The notes below the pieces were generated by a model that was not told the DNA's origin, searched no databases, and saw only the letters and a program-made list of their open reading frames with translations. Shown in pieces: positions 40,623 to 49,260 of a stretch of 49,393 nucleotides of DNA; the stretch's first letter is position 1, and every line of letters begins with the position of its first letter. The position numbers and the translations under genes were made by a program. Origin of the DNA: Saccharicrinis sp050296935 (GTDB taxonomy: Bacteria > Bacteroidota > Bacteroidia > Bacteroidales > Marinilabiliaceae); assembly GCA_050296935.1 (NCBI GenBank), contig JBNKRV010000091.1, positions 1 through 49,393 of the forward strand, given 5' to 3'.

Positions 40623-42266
40623 TCATTTGATTTCTATCAGAAATTTATTCAAGTCTGCTCCCTTTGTAAGGTTTAACTTTTTTCGTAATCGTATCCTGGC
40701 CCTTTTTACTGATTCCGGGGCAATATTTCTGATATTCGCAATTTCTTTTGAGTTCATCCCAGCTCGCAAATAACCACAAAGCTCAGTTTCTGCTTTAGTC
40801 AAATTAGGGTACCTATATGATAAGTGAGAGAAAAATTCAGTATTTAGTTTGTCAATATTTTCAAGGGCAATTTTTTGTTCCGGTATCACTTCGTTAGATA
40901 TTATATATTGTCGTAGTTCGTTAATTAGAACCTCTGCATTAGGCGATTCTTTATCCTGATTTATTGTCTGTAGTTTCTTTAATAGCAAATCTTTTTTGTC
41001 GGCCTGCACCTTAGTAAAGGCACTAACTGTGTGAAGGTCTGATTGTGCAAATTCTAACTGTGTGGCTGTTTTGATGTGCCTGATACTTAGATATACTATT
41101 TGACTGATTGCAAATACAAAAAAACCATACTGCTGTTTGTAAACTGAATGGATAACATTACTTGCCACCAAAACATCGTGCAAAACAAACCCAATAAAAA
41201 AGAGTAACCCGGCCAAAGGAATCAGAGCTTCCAGGTTGTTGCTATTTATACTCCTTATAATGATAAATGACAAATAGAGTACACTGCCTGTTAAAAGTAT
41301 TAGAAAAGCTATTGATATTTGCAATCCGTACACAACAGAAAAAAATGGAAACAATACTGATAGCAGCAATGTACCAATGCCCAGAAACTGTATCACTAGA
41401 TTGCTCATCAGTTCTTTAAACAGGATAAAAAAGTATTGTATGGCAAAGAAGGTGCTAACCATAAATCCTAAATGCTTGATAATATGAAACAAAGTGGGCG
41501 AAAAGTCAGGAAACCAAATGGTAAGCGGGATAGTTCCAAGGCACATTTGCCGTATTAATGCAATGATGCAGAACAGTGCAAAATACAAGTGACTTTTATC
41601 TTTTTTTGTACTAAAAAACGAACCTCCCAGGTTGTACAATGCAATGGCTAACACAAAAGTAATTAGGCCAAAATCGATGAGCCCACGTATTTTATAGAAT
41701 CTTACTATGTTATCTCTTGTTCCAATATATAAAGGGCGAATAATTCCACCGGAATAGAATGAATAACTTGACACCTCAATGTAAATATTGGCTACACCAT
41801 CTTTAATCGGCAAAGCAACAACACCACTTTTCATTCTTTCAACAGTCTCTTGTTTTGATTCTGCCACAACACCTTCGGCATGTATTAATTCATTATTGCA
41901 CCATATCTTCCAGGCTGAACTGATTAAACCATGGTGGAGGTATAGCACATCGTCTTCGATATTCGTAAGCTTTATATGAAAAGTTCCATACCCTGTTGTA
42001 GAAATCTTTTCTCCTGATTTGTCTTTGTAATTAACCCATAATCCAGCCCGACCAATGATAGTGTCCGTGAAGTGGGTCTCAAGAGGGGTAGTTTGCACCA
42101 ATTGCTTCCAAAAGAAATTGAATTGTTTGAGTTCCAGATTGCTATTCTCTAAATCATACTCAGAAACAACAATTTTTTCACTCAGAACTGTAACCCTATC
42201 TACAGAACATGAGATAGAAAGCACGGATATCAGTAGTATTGGAAAGAATACATTTTTATTTATCAT
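40623..42266 (-). CDS. 7TM-DISM sensor with C-terminal LuxR-like DNA-binding domain (first copy)
   Basis: I chose the start at 42266 (MINKNVFFPILL) because GAGGAG lies 7-12 bases before it; a longer form starts at 42311. From this start there are 547 residues: a leader ending SISC (possible lipobox), an extracellular 7TMR-DISM-like domain (about 30-185), seven hydrophobic segments (about 190-385), a coiled coil, and a LuxR-like helix-turn-helix (LTKAETELCGYLRAGMNSKEIANIRNIAPESVKRARIRLRKKL). It is a one-protein membrane sensor and regulator. It points toward the surface-protein cluster and shares the design of the divergent gene at 42716. Confidence 0.82.
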   Translation of the reverse strand: MINKNVFFPILLISVLSISCSVDRVTVLSEKIVVSEYDLENSNLELKQFNFFWKQLVQTTPLETHFTDTIIGRAGLWVNYKDKSGEKISTTGYGTFHIKLTNIEDDVLYLHHGLISSAWKIWCNNELIHAEGVVAESKQETVERMKSGVVALPIKDGVANIYIEVSSYSFYSGGIIRPLYIGTRDNIVRFYKIRGLIDFGLITFVLAIALYNLGGSFFSTKKDKSHLYFALFCIIALIRQMCLGTIPLTIWFPDFSPTLFHIIKHLGFMVSTFFAIQYFFILFKELMSNLVIQFLGIGTLLLSVLFPFFSVVYGLQISIAFLILLTGSVLYLSFIIIRSINSNNLEALIPLAGLLFFIGFVLHDVLVASNVIHSVYKQQYGFFVFAISQIVYLSIRHIKTATQLEFAQSDLHTVSAFTKVQADKKDLLLKKLQTINQDKESPNAEVLINELRQYIISNEVIPEQKIALENIDKLNTEFFSHLSYRYPNLTKAETELCGYLRAGMNSKEIANIRNIAPESVKRARIRLRKKLNLTKGADLNKFLIEIK

Positions 42267-42715
42267 CTTGATACTCCTCATTTTTGTATTATTCTTTGCT
42301 TCAAAACTCATTTGTTAAACCTGTTTTCTTTAAACCAAAACAACCAGCATGCTTTTTTCATAAAGACAAACCTGTTGTATGGTCTAATTCAAATCCCAAT
42401 TGTTTATGTCAATATGGTTAGCTTATTTTTTTTCAAAGAACGTATAAACCATCTTCTCGGACTGGAATTATATTACTACAAAGCATCTACAGGTAACTAC
42501 AAAATATCTACAGCTAATCGTATTGTGCAGTATATGAGTGATATATATAGCTGTGATTTTGGTGTTTTTTGACATGAGAAATTAGGTTTCTAAATTCTAT
42601 GTCACCCTTAAGAAGAATAAAAGCTAAATAAAAAGTTATTCTTTGTACTTTTACCACATACTAAATAAGACAGATTGTGACAAATTCTAGTACGAAATAT
42701 TTTTTCCAAAAATGG
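42267..42715. other. Divergent intergenic region with 21-bp tandem repeat and shared motifs
   Basis: Between the two regulator genes. ACTACAAAGCATCTACAGGTA at 42475 is followed at once by a copy with three changes (42496-42516). TGTCACCC at 42600-42607 is the complement of the GGGTGACA motif near 40540. No credible gene; the frames present lack any recognisable domain. Confidence 0.45.
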
Positions 42716-44365
42716 ATGTCAAATAAGGTTAATAGATTCATGTTTTTTACATACGTGATTTTATTGCTTACCAGTCAAAGTTTGTATGCATTGAATAGAG
42801 CAGAATCTGTTCTTCAGTTTTCAGACATTGAAGATGATGTAAGGTTGGATGAATATGTATTTCTACTCCAGGATACAAGCAGGAGCTTGAGTATTTCAGA
42901 TGTGCAAACCAGAGAGTTTAAACCCAATAACAAAAGTTATATAAACCTTGGCTATAATACTTATGCAGATTGGATGAAATTTACCATCTGTAATACCGGG
43001 TTTTCGGAAAGAACATTTTTAAAAATAGATAAACTTCTGATTGATAACATAAGGCTATATAGGGATGAGCAACATGTAGCTAGGCCGGATTCTTTATTGA
43101 CTTATCACGAAATATCACCTGTAAGGAAATCCTCCCTCAGTTCTTCTATTTATTTTCCAATTAACATCGCCATAAATGATACTGTAACATTTTACCTGCG
43201 TTGTGTGAGCGTTTATGGGAAAACTTTTTCATTATCGGTTATTGATACGAACCTGATTCATCAGGGAGACACCCGGCATTTTTTGTTCATCGGTCTCTAC
43301 ATTGGTATGCTTATGATTATGGTATTATATAATCTCTTTCTTGGGTATTCGATTAGAGACCCATTGTATTTTCACTACGCTTTAGCCGGTACTTTCGCCC
43401 TTCTTGGAGGGATTTCGGTAAAAGGTTTTATTGGGAATATTCTTCCGGATGAATACGTACATTTGGTGCCGGTAATTACTGCTTCTTTAATTGGCTTGTA
43501 TGTACCTTTTAGTTGTAATTTCAATGTTCGTATTCTTGATTTAAGAAAAAACAACCGTACGGTTTATTATGCAATGATAGGAATAGCAGCCATTTCTGTA
43601 ATAGGTATTATTACAATCCACTTGCTACGTTATTTTGGTATTCCTGCTCATTATTCTATTGTTAGTTTGGGAGCTCTTATTTTTTGCTTAATATCAATTA
43701 TTGCCGGTATTGTGGTTTACAAGAAGGTAACTATGTATATTCGGTTCTATTTGGTGGGATGGTTCTCTGTTTTTACAGGGTTAGCTCTACTTGCATTAAC
43801 TCTATTAGGTTATTTACCTAAGAATATGTTTACACTAAATATTTATTCCATTGGTATCGCAATGGAAGTCATCTCTTTATCTTTTGCACTTGCCGAACGA
43901 TACAACTCGATACAGAAGAAAAACACTAAACTTGAACTGGATCTTCAGTATAAAACCAGTGATATAACAAAAGTAGTGACCGATAATAAGTTGCGACATG
44001 ATTTTAAGCTGAGCCTTTTAAATCAATTAAAACTTATAAATAACAAGAAACCTGAAGCTATGAAGAAGGATTTAAATAGTTTTCTCTCGGATTTGACAAT
44101 ACAAATTAAATCTGATGAGAGAAGAAATATACTTCAGGAAAAAATTGAGACTATTAATACTGAATTTGAATCTAAACTTAAGGAAAGATTTCCAAAATTA
44201 ACTAAAAATGAAATTGAGATATGCAGCTATCTAAAATTGAATTTATCCATGAAAGAAATAGCTGCAATTCGAAATACTAGTGTTAAAACCATTAGCATGG
44301 CAAAATACAGAATCAATAAAAAAATGCAGGAGACTGGTTCTACTATTGATGAAGCAATAAGTTAA
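42716..44365 (+). CDS. 7TM-DISM sensor with C-terminal LuxR-like DNA-binding domain (second copy)
   Basis: Start at ATG 42716 (MSNKVNRFMFFTYVILLLTSQSLYA, a good signal peptide); a GTG at 42677 would add 13 residues. About 549 residues: 7TMR-DISM extracellular domain (about 25-170, with FTICNTGFSERTFLKIDKLLIDNIRLYRD), seven membrane helices (about 185-385, starting FLFIGLYIGMLMIMVLYNLFLGY), coiled coil (400-490) and a LuxR-like helix-turn-helix (LTKNEIEICSYLKLNLSMKEIAAIRNTSVKTISMAKYRINKKM). It is a paralogue of the divergent gene; the pair probably arose by duplication and may respond to related signals. Confidence 0.83.
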   Translation: MSNKVNRFMFFTYVILLLTSQSLYALNRAESVLQFSDIEDDVRLDEYVFLLQDTSRSLSISDVQTREFKPNNKSYINLGYNTYADWMKFTICNTGFSERTFLKIDKLLIDNIRLYRDEQHVARPDSLLTYHEISPVRKSSLSSSIYFPINIAINDTVTFYLRCVSVYGKTFSLSVIDTNLIHQGDTRHFLFIGLYIGMLMIMVLYNLFLGYSIRDPLYFHYALAGTFALLGGISVKGFIGNILPDEYVHLVPVITASLIGLYVPFSCNFNVRILDLRKNNRTVYYAMIGIAAISVIGIITIHLLRYFGIPAHYSIVSLGALIFCLISIIAGIVVYKKVTMYIRFYLVGWFSVFTGLALLALTLLGYLPKNMFTLNIYSIGIAMEVISLSFALAERYNSIQKKNTKLELDLQYKTSDITKVVTDNKLRHDFKLSLLNQLKLINNKKPEAMKKDLNSFLSDLTIQIKSDERRNILQEKIETINTEFESKLKERFPKLTKNEIEICSYLKLNLSMKEIAAIRNTSVKTISMAKYRINKKMQETGSTIDEAIS

Positions 44366-44451
44366 TTTAAAATATGATAGCTGTATATTTCTGCATGTAG
44401 CTTTCTTATACGAGTTCCAATGGTTAGGGGTTAGATGCAATTAATGGAGAT

Positions 44452-44700
44452 TTATTCCTCAAACTCAATAGAGCCTATCCTTTTTAACCAACCTTCCAAG
44501 AACAAATGATTCTTACCTTTTTTGCAATGGAATGGTAATACCTTACTCTTGCTCTATGAATGGCAACAAATAATGTCCTTGTGTCACAATCGTTAATTGC
44601 TGATAAAGTCTGCTTACCAATAATACTGTCCATCTTTAAATCGGCTTCAAAAAATTGGTTTAATACACGTTGAACGCCTCATTGTCCATTTTTATTCTTT
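44452..44700 (-). pseudogene. C-terminal relic of a second GH108 lysozyme gene
   Basis: The minus strand reads NGQ-stop-GVQRVLNQFFEADLKMDSIIGKQTLSAIN, then RARVRYYHSIAKKGKNHLFLEGWLKRIGSIEFEE and a stop. This aligns along its whole length with the relic at 27932-28489 (NSGYWGSCDVQKILNRFFDCELKLDGIIG, FLKGWLRRIE). The in-frame TGA at 44679-44681 replaces the conserved Trp. No N-terminal two-thirds exist. It is too short for an active enzyme. The rest of the gap 44366-44729 is featureless. Confidence 0.7.
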
Positions 44701-44729
44701 TTCGTTTATCAAATTATTCCGAAGAGAAC

Positions 44730-45431
44730 TTATTGATTTTCAAGATGATTTAATACTTGTTCTTTATAATTTCTGCCAATAGTAAATTGTCGGTCATCAA
44801 TTTTAATGTACGACGATGTGTAGTGTTCAATCTGATTGATGTTAATAATGAAAGAACGGTGGATGCGTAAAAATATCTCTGATGATAATTCCTTCTCCAT
44901 ACCGGATAGTGAATCGTAGCAAATGAGACTGTTTGTTGTAGTTTTAATTTTGATGTAGTTATCCACACCTTCAATATAAAGTATGCTTTCTGTGGGAATA
45001 TTATAATGCTTTTTATCTGCCTTAATGTGAATAATTTCTTTTGGTTTAGTACGATGATTCTGTTCCAATGCAAGAAATTTGTTGATGGCCTTTAAAAACC
45101 TTCCGGTGGAAATAGGTTTAACAAGATAATCAAGCGCATTGAGATCAAAAGCATCAACAGCAAATTCCCGGTAAGCAGTTGTGAAAATCACGTAGGGTTG
45201 ATGGGGGATGGCTTTTAAAAATTCAATGCCCGATATGGATGGCATATTTATATCTAAAAATAATATATCAATACCTCCTTTGTTTAAAAGTGGAATTGCT
45301 TCAATAGGTTTAGTGTACATTCCAACACACTTAATCTGATCACTGAAATTTTCAAGATGTTCTTTTATTACTTTTATGGCCAATGGTTCATCGTCAATAA
45401 TCAGGCAAGTATATTTATTTTTACGGGGCAT
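44730..45431 (-). CDS. LytTR-family response regulator
   Basis: A 233-residue regulator: receiver domain (1-120) with IIDDEP, phospho-acceptor Asp60 in ILFLDINMPS, FTTAYREFAVDAF and LVKPIS; LytTR DNA-binding domain (about 135-230) with ILYIEGVDNYIKI and FLRIHRSFIININQI. The start ATG overlaps the last base region of the kinase gene (45431), so the two are coupled. It is the second such pair in the window; target genes are not evident. Confidence 0.92.
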   Translation of the reverse strand: MPRKNKYTCLIIDDEPLAIKVIKEHLENFSDQIKCVGMYTKPIEAIPLLNKGGIDILFLDINMPSISGIEFLKAIPHQPYVIFTTAYREFAVDAFDLNALDYLVKPISTGRFLKAINKFLALEQNHRTKPKEIIHIKADKKHYNIPTESILYIEGVDNYIKIKTTTNSLICYDSLSGMEKELSSEIFLRIHRSFIININQIEHYTSSYIKIDDRQFTIGRNYKEQVLNHLENQ

Positions 45432-46582
45432 TATCGTATAATTTTTAGATTAACGTCAAAGATGTTGTTGACTGTTGATATTTGCAAATCATATCTATTC
45501 AGGTACAATAGCTCAAGTCTTTCGCGCACATTTTTTAGGCCTAAACCCTTACTCTTTCTGGTTTTGTTTTCCGCAATTGAAGTATCATGTATATAATTAT
45601 TTACATTGAATTGTATTTTGGGCGCGGTAATGCGAAGTTGCATTGTAATAAAATCGTTATTGGTTTGTTTAAGCCCGTGCTTGAAGGCATTTTCAACAAA
45701 GGGGAATAAAACCAACGGGGCAATTTTTATCCCCGATACATTTTCCGGAAAATCAGTTTTAACATTAAAACTATCATCATGCCTTATTTTTTCAAGTTCA
45801 ATATAATTGTTGATGAATTCTATTTCTTTGCTTAACTCTACCTTCTCCGTATTGCACTCGTAAAGCATATATTCCAGCAAATCTGACAAGCGCACAATAA
45901 CCTCTCTGGAAAGAGCAGCACTTTCATTAACCAGAGCATAAAGGTTATTCATCATGTTAAAGATAAAATGCGGGTGAATTTGCTCTTTGAGCAACTGCAA
46001 CTGTACTTCTTTGAATTTTAATTCCAGCTGATTCTTTTCCTTCTCAATAATTAATTTTTCTTCTTTCGATTGATATGATTCTTTCGTAAAATAAAAAACA
46101 CACGACAGCAATGCAATTAAATAGGTACCCGTTAATAAAATAATAACATCTTCCATAGAAGGTAGAATGGTATTTTCAAATGCTATGTTACTGTAAAAAG
46201 TGATCAAAAAAAGTGCTATACTAATAAGCCATAACGAAATAATAATTAAAAAAAAGATCGAATATAAAAACAACCCTCTTTTACCTTTATATAAGAAGTT
46301 TGGAATCAGAATTTTATTGGTTACCCTTGCGCTTGCAAAACTAATCAGTAAAAGTAATATAGATACATTGGTACGTATCTGAACGTCGTAGTGCCTGTTA
46401 CTAAACACAAAAAACATAAATAAAGAGGCGATGAACCAATAAATGATTTCCCAATAAGGAAAATCTTTTTTACCGGCAGTGCAGTCTGCAAAATTCTGGC
46501 GGCCGATAGATTTTATGTATTTGTTGTTAGCCATAGCTAACAAATATAAAACGAATATAGTTTCAAAGTTAAATAACATCAT
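45431..46582 (-). CDS. LytS-type sensor histidine kinase
   Basis: Membrane kinase of 383 residues (368 if started at MANNKYIK, 46534, which follows a TATATTTG box). Four hydrophobic segments lie near 46-62, 73-88, 104-130 and 146-165. A coiled coil leads to the H box QIHPHFIFNMMNNLYALV with His205, N box FPFVENAFKHGLK and G box KGLGLKNVRERLELLY. It forms a kinase-regulator pair with the LytTR gene downstream. Confidence 0.88.
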   Translation of the reverse strand: MMLFNFETIFVLYLLAMANNKYIKSIGRQNFADCTAGKKDFPYWEIIYWFIASLFMFFVFSNRHYDVQIRTNVSILLLLISFASARVTNKILIPNFLYKGKRGLFLYSIFFLIIISLWLISIALFLITFYSNIAFENTILPSMEDVIILLTGTYLIALLSCVFYFTKESYQSKEEKLIIEKEKNQLELKFKEVQLQLLKEQIHPHFIFNMMNNLYALVNESAALSREVIVRLSDLLEYMLYECNTEKVELSKEIEFINNYIELEKIRHDDSFNVKTDFPENVSGIKIAPLVLFPFVENAFKHGLKQTNNDFITMQLRITAPKIQFNVNNYIHDTSIAENKTRKSKGLGLKNVRERLELLYLNRYDLQISTVNNIFDVNLKIIR

Positions 46583-46746
46583 GTTTTTATGTCAACAGCA
46601 CAAAACACACCCCGAATGACCTAATTGCTATTTATTGTTTTAAATTTGTTGTTAAGTATGCCATTTGTGTTGTTTCTATAATAAATTTTTAAAGGTTATC
46701 ATGAATCTCTACTATTGTTTCAGTATTAATTTTAAACTTTAAAATC

Positions 46747-47148
46747 ATGATAATTAGATTATTTTATGAAGGTGGAACCACTTTTATGTCCCTTGTTTAC
46801 CTGATGTGGATCATTGTATTTGCCCTTGCCATCCGCTTTACCATTTTATACCTTGGTAATAAGAGCCCTGAAAAACTAAAAAGTACAAACGATGGTATTT
46901 TATTCTTCGGTAGTTTAGCTTTTTTAATTGGGATAACCGGGCAAATGATTGGGCTAATTGCAGCTTTTGACGCTGTTCAAAGTCTGGGCGCAGCCGGCAT
47001 TAAACCGGACATGCTAGCCGGAGGTCTAAAAGTCACTTTTATCGTTCCTGTTTTTGGCTTGATGCTTCTTATACTATCATCCATAATCTGGTTCGTATTC
47101 CGAAATCTGAAAAAATACCCCTCTCAAAACGGAACTATAATTCAGTAA
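46747..47148 (+). CDS. Small membrane protein of the MotA/TolQ/ExbB type
   Basis: A 133-residue inner membrane protein with three hydrophobic segments (about 14-37, 50-72, 90-115). The pair GITGQMIGLIAAFDAVQSLGAAGIKPDMLAGGLKVTFIVPVFGLMLLILSSIIW resembles the conserved TolQ/ExbB proton-channel helices (GxxGTVxGL..AF, then a GI..AL-like turn), but it is short and has no ExbD partner beside it. A proton-channel subunit is a guess; membrane location is certain. Confidence 0.65.
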   Translation: MIIRLFYEGGTTFMSLVYLMWIIVFALAIRFTILYLGNKSPEKLKSTNDGILFFGSLAFLIGITGQMIGLIAAFDAVQSLGAAGIKPDMLAGGLKVTFIVPVFGLMLLILSSIIWFVFRNLKKYPSQNGTIIQ

Positions 47149-47195
47149 GAGTCAATTACCGGGTATAATAATTCAGTTTACATATATTCTCTTTA

Positions 47196-47256
47196 ACCGT
47201 TACAACGAGGGATAGCCTATATATTTTTTATAAAGTACTTCCGTCGTTGTAACGGT
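47196..47256. repeat. Inverted repeat with 17-bp arms
   Basis: ACCGTTACAACGA-N-GGA at 47196-47212 and its complement at 47240-47256 (one mismatch) flank 27 bases of AT-rich DNA. No T-run follows. It lies in the 229-base gap between the TolQ-like gene and the hydrolase gene and could be a terminator or a tiny palindromic element. Confidence 0.55.
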
Positions 47257-47377
47257 ACAAAAATCTTTTTGTCTAAATCCCAATATTATGAAACGAGTCA
47301 TGATAAGTGTTTCACACACAGGAGCATGATTAACTTTGGCGAGTTTCATATGACAATCAAAACCAAAATATAAACAT

Positions 47378-48958
47378 ATGAAACTCAAACTCACCACATT
47401 TTTAATTCTATCTTCAATATTCTTATTCTATACGATTTCTTTTTCACAAAAAAGAGATTCTTTAAAAACGGATTTATCAACCTGGATAGATTCTTCAATT
47501 ACCAAAAGTCTTGATAAATATAATATTGCTGGAGCTACCATTATTGTAATGCATGGCGATTCAGTTCTTCATATAAATGGTTATGGTATGGCCAATATTG
47601 AATCCAATACACCCGTGAATGCTAACACTTCTGTATTTGGACTGGCTTCTATTTCAAAAACGTTTGTTGGTACTGCCATTATGCAATTATACGATAAGGG
47701 TAAATTAGATCTTGATAAGAATGTAAATCACTATCTCACAGATTTTCAACTGGAGTATAAATTCAACGATTCCATTACTATTAGGAATCTTTTAACGCAT
47801 ACTGCAGGTTTTGATTATAGCGTTATTGGTATGTCCGTTCGAGCCAAAAGAGATTTAATTCCTCTAAGCCAATACTTAAAAACACAATTGCCACCACAAA
47901 TAAGGCCCTCAGGTAAGGTGATAATGTATTCCAATCAGGGATATGCTTTATTGGGGCTTATTGTTGAAGAAGTATCCGGTTTACCCTTTTATAAATATGT
48001 GAGAAAAAACATTTTGAATCCGTTGGAAATGAATTCCAGTGCTTATAAACGAGAAACCGAAATTCATGGAAACTACGCTGCAAGTTACGCGTTAAAAGGT
48101 GAACAATTTATTCCATTCAAACCTGAATTCATGCTTGGTTATCCTGCAGGTGGATTAGGTGCAACAGCATCGGATATGGGAAACTATATATGTATGTTTT
48201 TGAACAATGGTAATTTTAAAGGAAGGCAGATTTTAGACTCTGCCACTGTAGCTAAAATGCTTTACACACCATTTAAGCAATATAAAAAGGCTGAATATGG
48301 ATGGTTGCCTGGTCTGTACGAATTACAATCTCAAGGAATTAAATATTATGGACATGATGGCTCCTGGCAAGGGTTTAATAGTAGGTTAGCATTATTTCCA
48401 GAAAAAAATATAGGTTTTTTCATTGATGTTAATTCTTTGAGTACCAATGGTAATAGCCAGGTGTTTATAAATGAATTTACTGATAGCTTTGTAGCACGAC
48501 TGATGCCCGGAAGCATAATTGAAAAACAAGAGGCAGATGTTACACCTAAACAAGGATCTGTTGATGAACCATTGGAGAAATTTGCAGGTAAGTACAGGTT
48601 AACAACTTATGCACATAAATCTATAGGCAAATTAGCTGTTTTAATTGGATTAGCCCCTGAAGTAACAATTGTTTCACAAGATAGCACACTTAAAGTCCTT
48701 GAATGGAACCTGGAATTACGGTCTGTATCCGATTTAACCTTCCATACAAAATACGGCCACTTTGCTTTTGACAGAGACACAAAAGGAGAGATTTTTTATT
48801 TCTTTACTCAAATCTATTCATACCAAAAGTTAAAATGGTACGAACCTGTTACATTTCAGATGTATTGGATGGGGAGTATTATCCTTATCTTATTGATTTA
48901 CATTATTGAAAGTGCTGTAAGTAAACTATTTGTTCGCAAAAAAAAAATCACCTTATAA
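47378..48958 (+). CDS. Beta-lactamase-family (class C) serine hydrolase, N-terminal frame of a frameshifted gene
   Basis: Signal peptide (MKLKLTTFLILSSIFLFYTISFS), then a penicillin-binding-protein/class C beta-lactamase fold: SISKTF gives the catalytic SxxK Ser and Lys, YSNQGY the YxN motif, and GHDGSWQG the HxG-like third motif. A second domain (about 390-490) and a membrane helix (MGSIILILLIYIIESAV) follow. The frame stops at 48958 just after a run of ten A residues (48938-48947). The downstream -1 frame continues with four more helices that belong to this protein family, so the intact product would be about 627 residues. Likely a periplasmic peptidase or esterase; the substrate is unknown. 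Confidence 0.85.
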   Translation: MKLKLTTFLILSSIFLFYTISFSQKRDSLKTDLSTWIDSSITKSLDKYNIAGATIIVMHGDSVLHINGYGMANIESNTPVNANTSVFGLASISKTFVGTAIMQLYDKGKLDLDKNVNHYLTDFQLEYKFNDSITIRNLLTHTAGFDYSVIGMSVRAKRDLIPLSQYLKTQLPPQIRPSGKVIMYSNQGYALLGLIVEEVSGLPFYKYVRKNILNPLEMNSSAYKRETEIHGNYAASYALKGEQFIPFKPEFMLGYPAGGLGATASDMGNYICMFLNNGNFKGRQILDSATVAKMLYTPFKQYKKAEYGWLPGLYELQSQGIKYYGHDGSWQGFNSRLALFPEKNIGFFIDVNSLSTNGNSQVFINEFTDSFVARLMPGSIIEKQEADVTPKQGSVDEPLEKFAGKYRLTTYAHKSIGKLAVLIGLAPEVTIVSQDSTLKVLEWNLELRSVSDLTFHTKYGHFAFDRDTKGEIFYFFTQIYSYQKLKWYEPVTFQMYWMGSIILILLIYIIESAVSKLFVRKKKITL

Positions 48959-49260
48959 AAAATCTTAACTTCCTGTTGGCCTTATGCATTGCACTTTTTA
49001 TCGCACTACTCGCCTATACTTTAGCAAAAACTGAGCTTAATGAGTTTTTCTTTGGTATACCATCGCTCCTGAAAATTACCTTAGTAATACCCTTTATCAT
49101 TATTCCATTGGAGTTTGCTAGCATTTATTCTCTGATAAAAGCTATTCGATTTAAAGAGCTGAGAACCTTAGATCTCATTTATCAAACAGTCATTATAATT
49201 GCCTCTTTTTTATTCATTCTATGGTTGATGTATTACCATTTAATTGGATTTAATTATTAA
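48946..49260 (+). CDS. C-terminal membrane part of the serine hydrolase, in the -1 frame
   Basis: Read from 48946 the frame gives NHLIKNLNFLLALCIALFIALLA, then FFGIPSLLKITLVIPFIIIPLEF and YQTVIIIASFLFILWLMYYHLIGFNY. This looks like the usual C-terminal membrane bundle of this hydrolase family. It has no ATG (first possible start TTG at 48976), which supports its being the severed end of the preceding gene, made only if the ribosome or polymerase slips on A10. Its stop codon TAA is directly joined to the repeat element at 49259. Confidence 0.7.
   Translation, partial: NHLIKNLNFLLALCIALFIALLAYTLAKTELNEFFFGIPSLLKITLVIPFIIIPLEFASIYSLIKAIRFKELRTLDLIYQTVIIIASFLFILWLMYYHLIGFNY

Noticed and set aside
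42312..42572. Small gene of 86 codons between the regulators
   Set aside because: No recognisable domain or conserved start; it overlaps repeats likely to be regulatory.
48976..49260. Independent small membrane protein starting at TTG
   Set aside because: The frame continues upstream to the A10 run and its helices fit the C-terminus of the preceding hydrolase.
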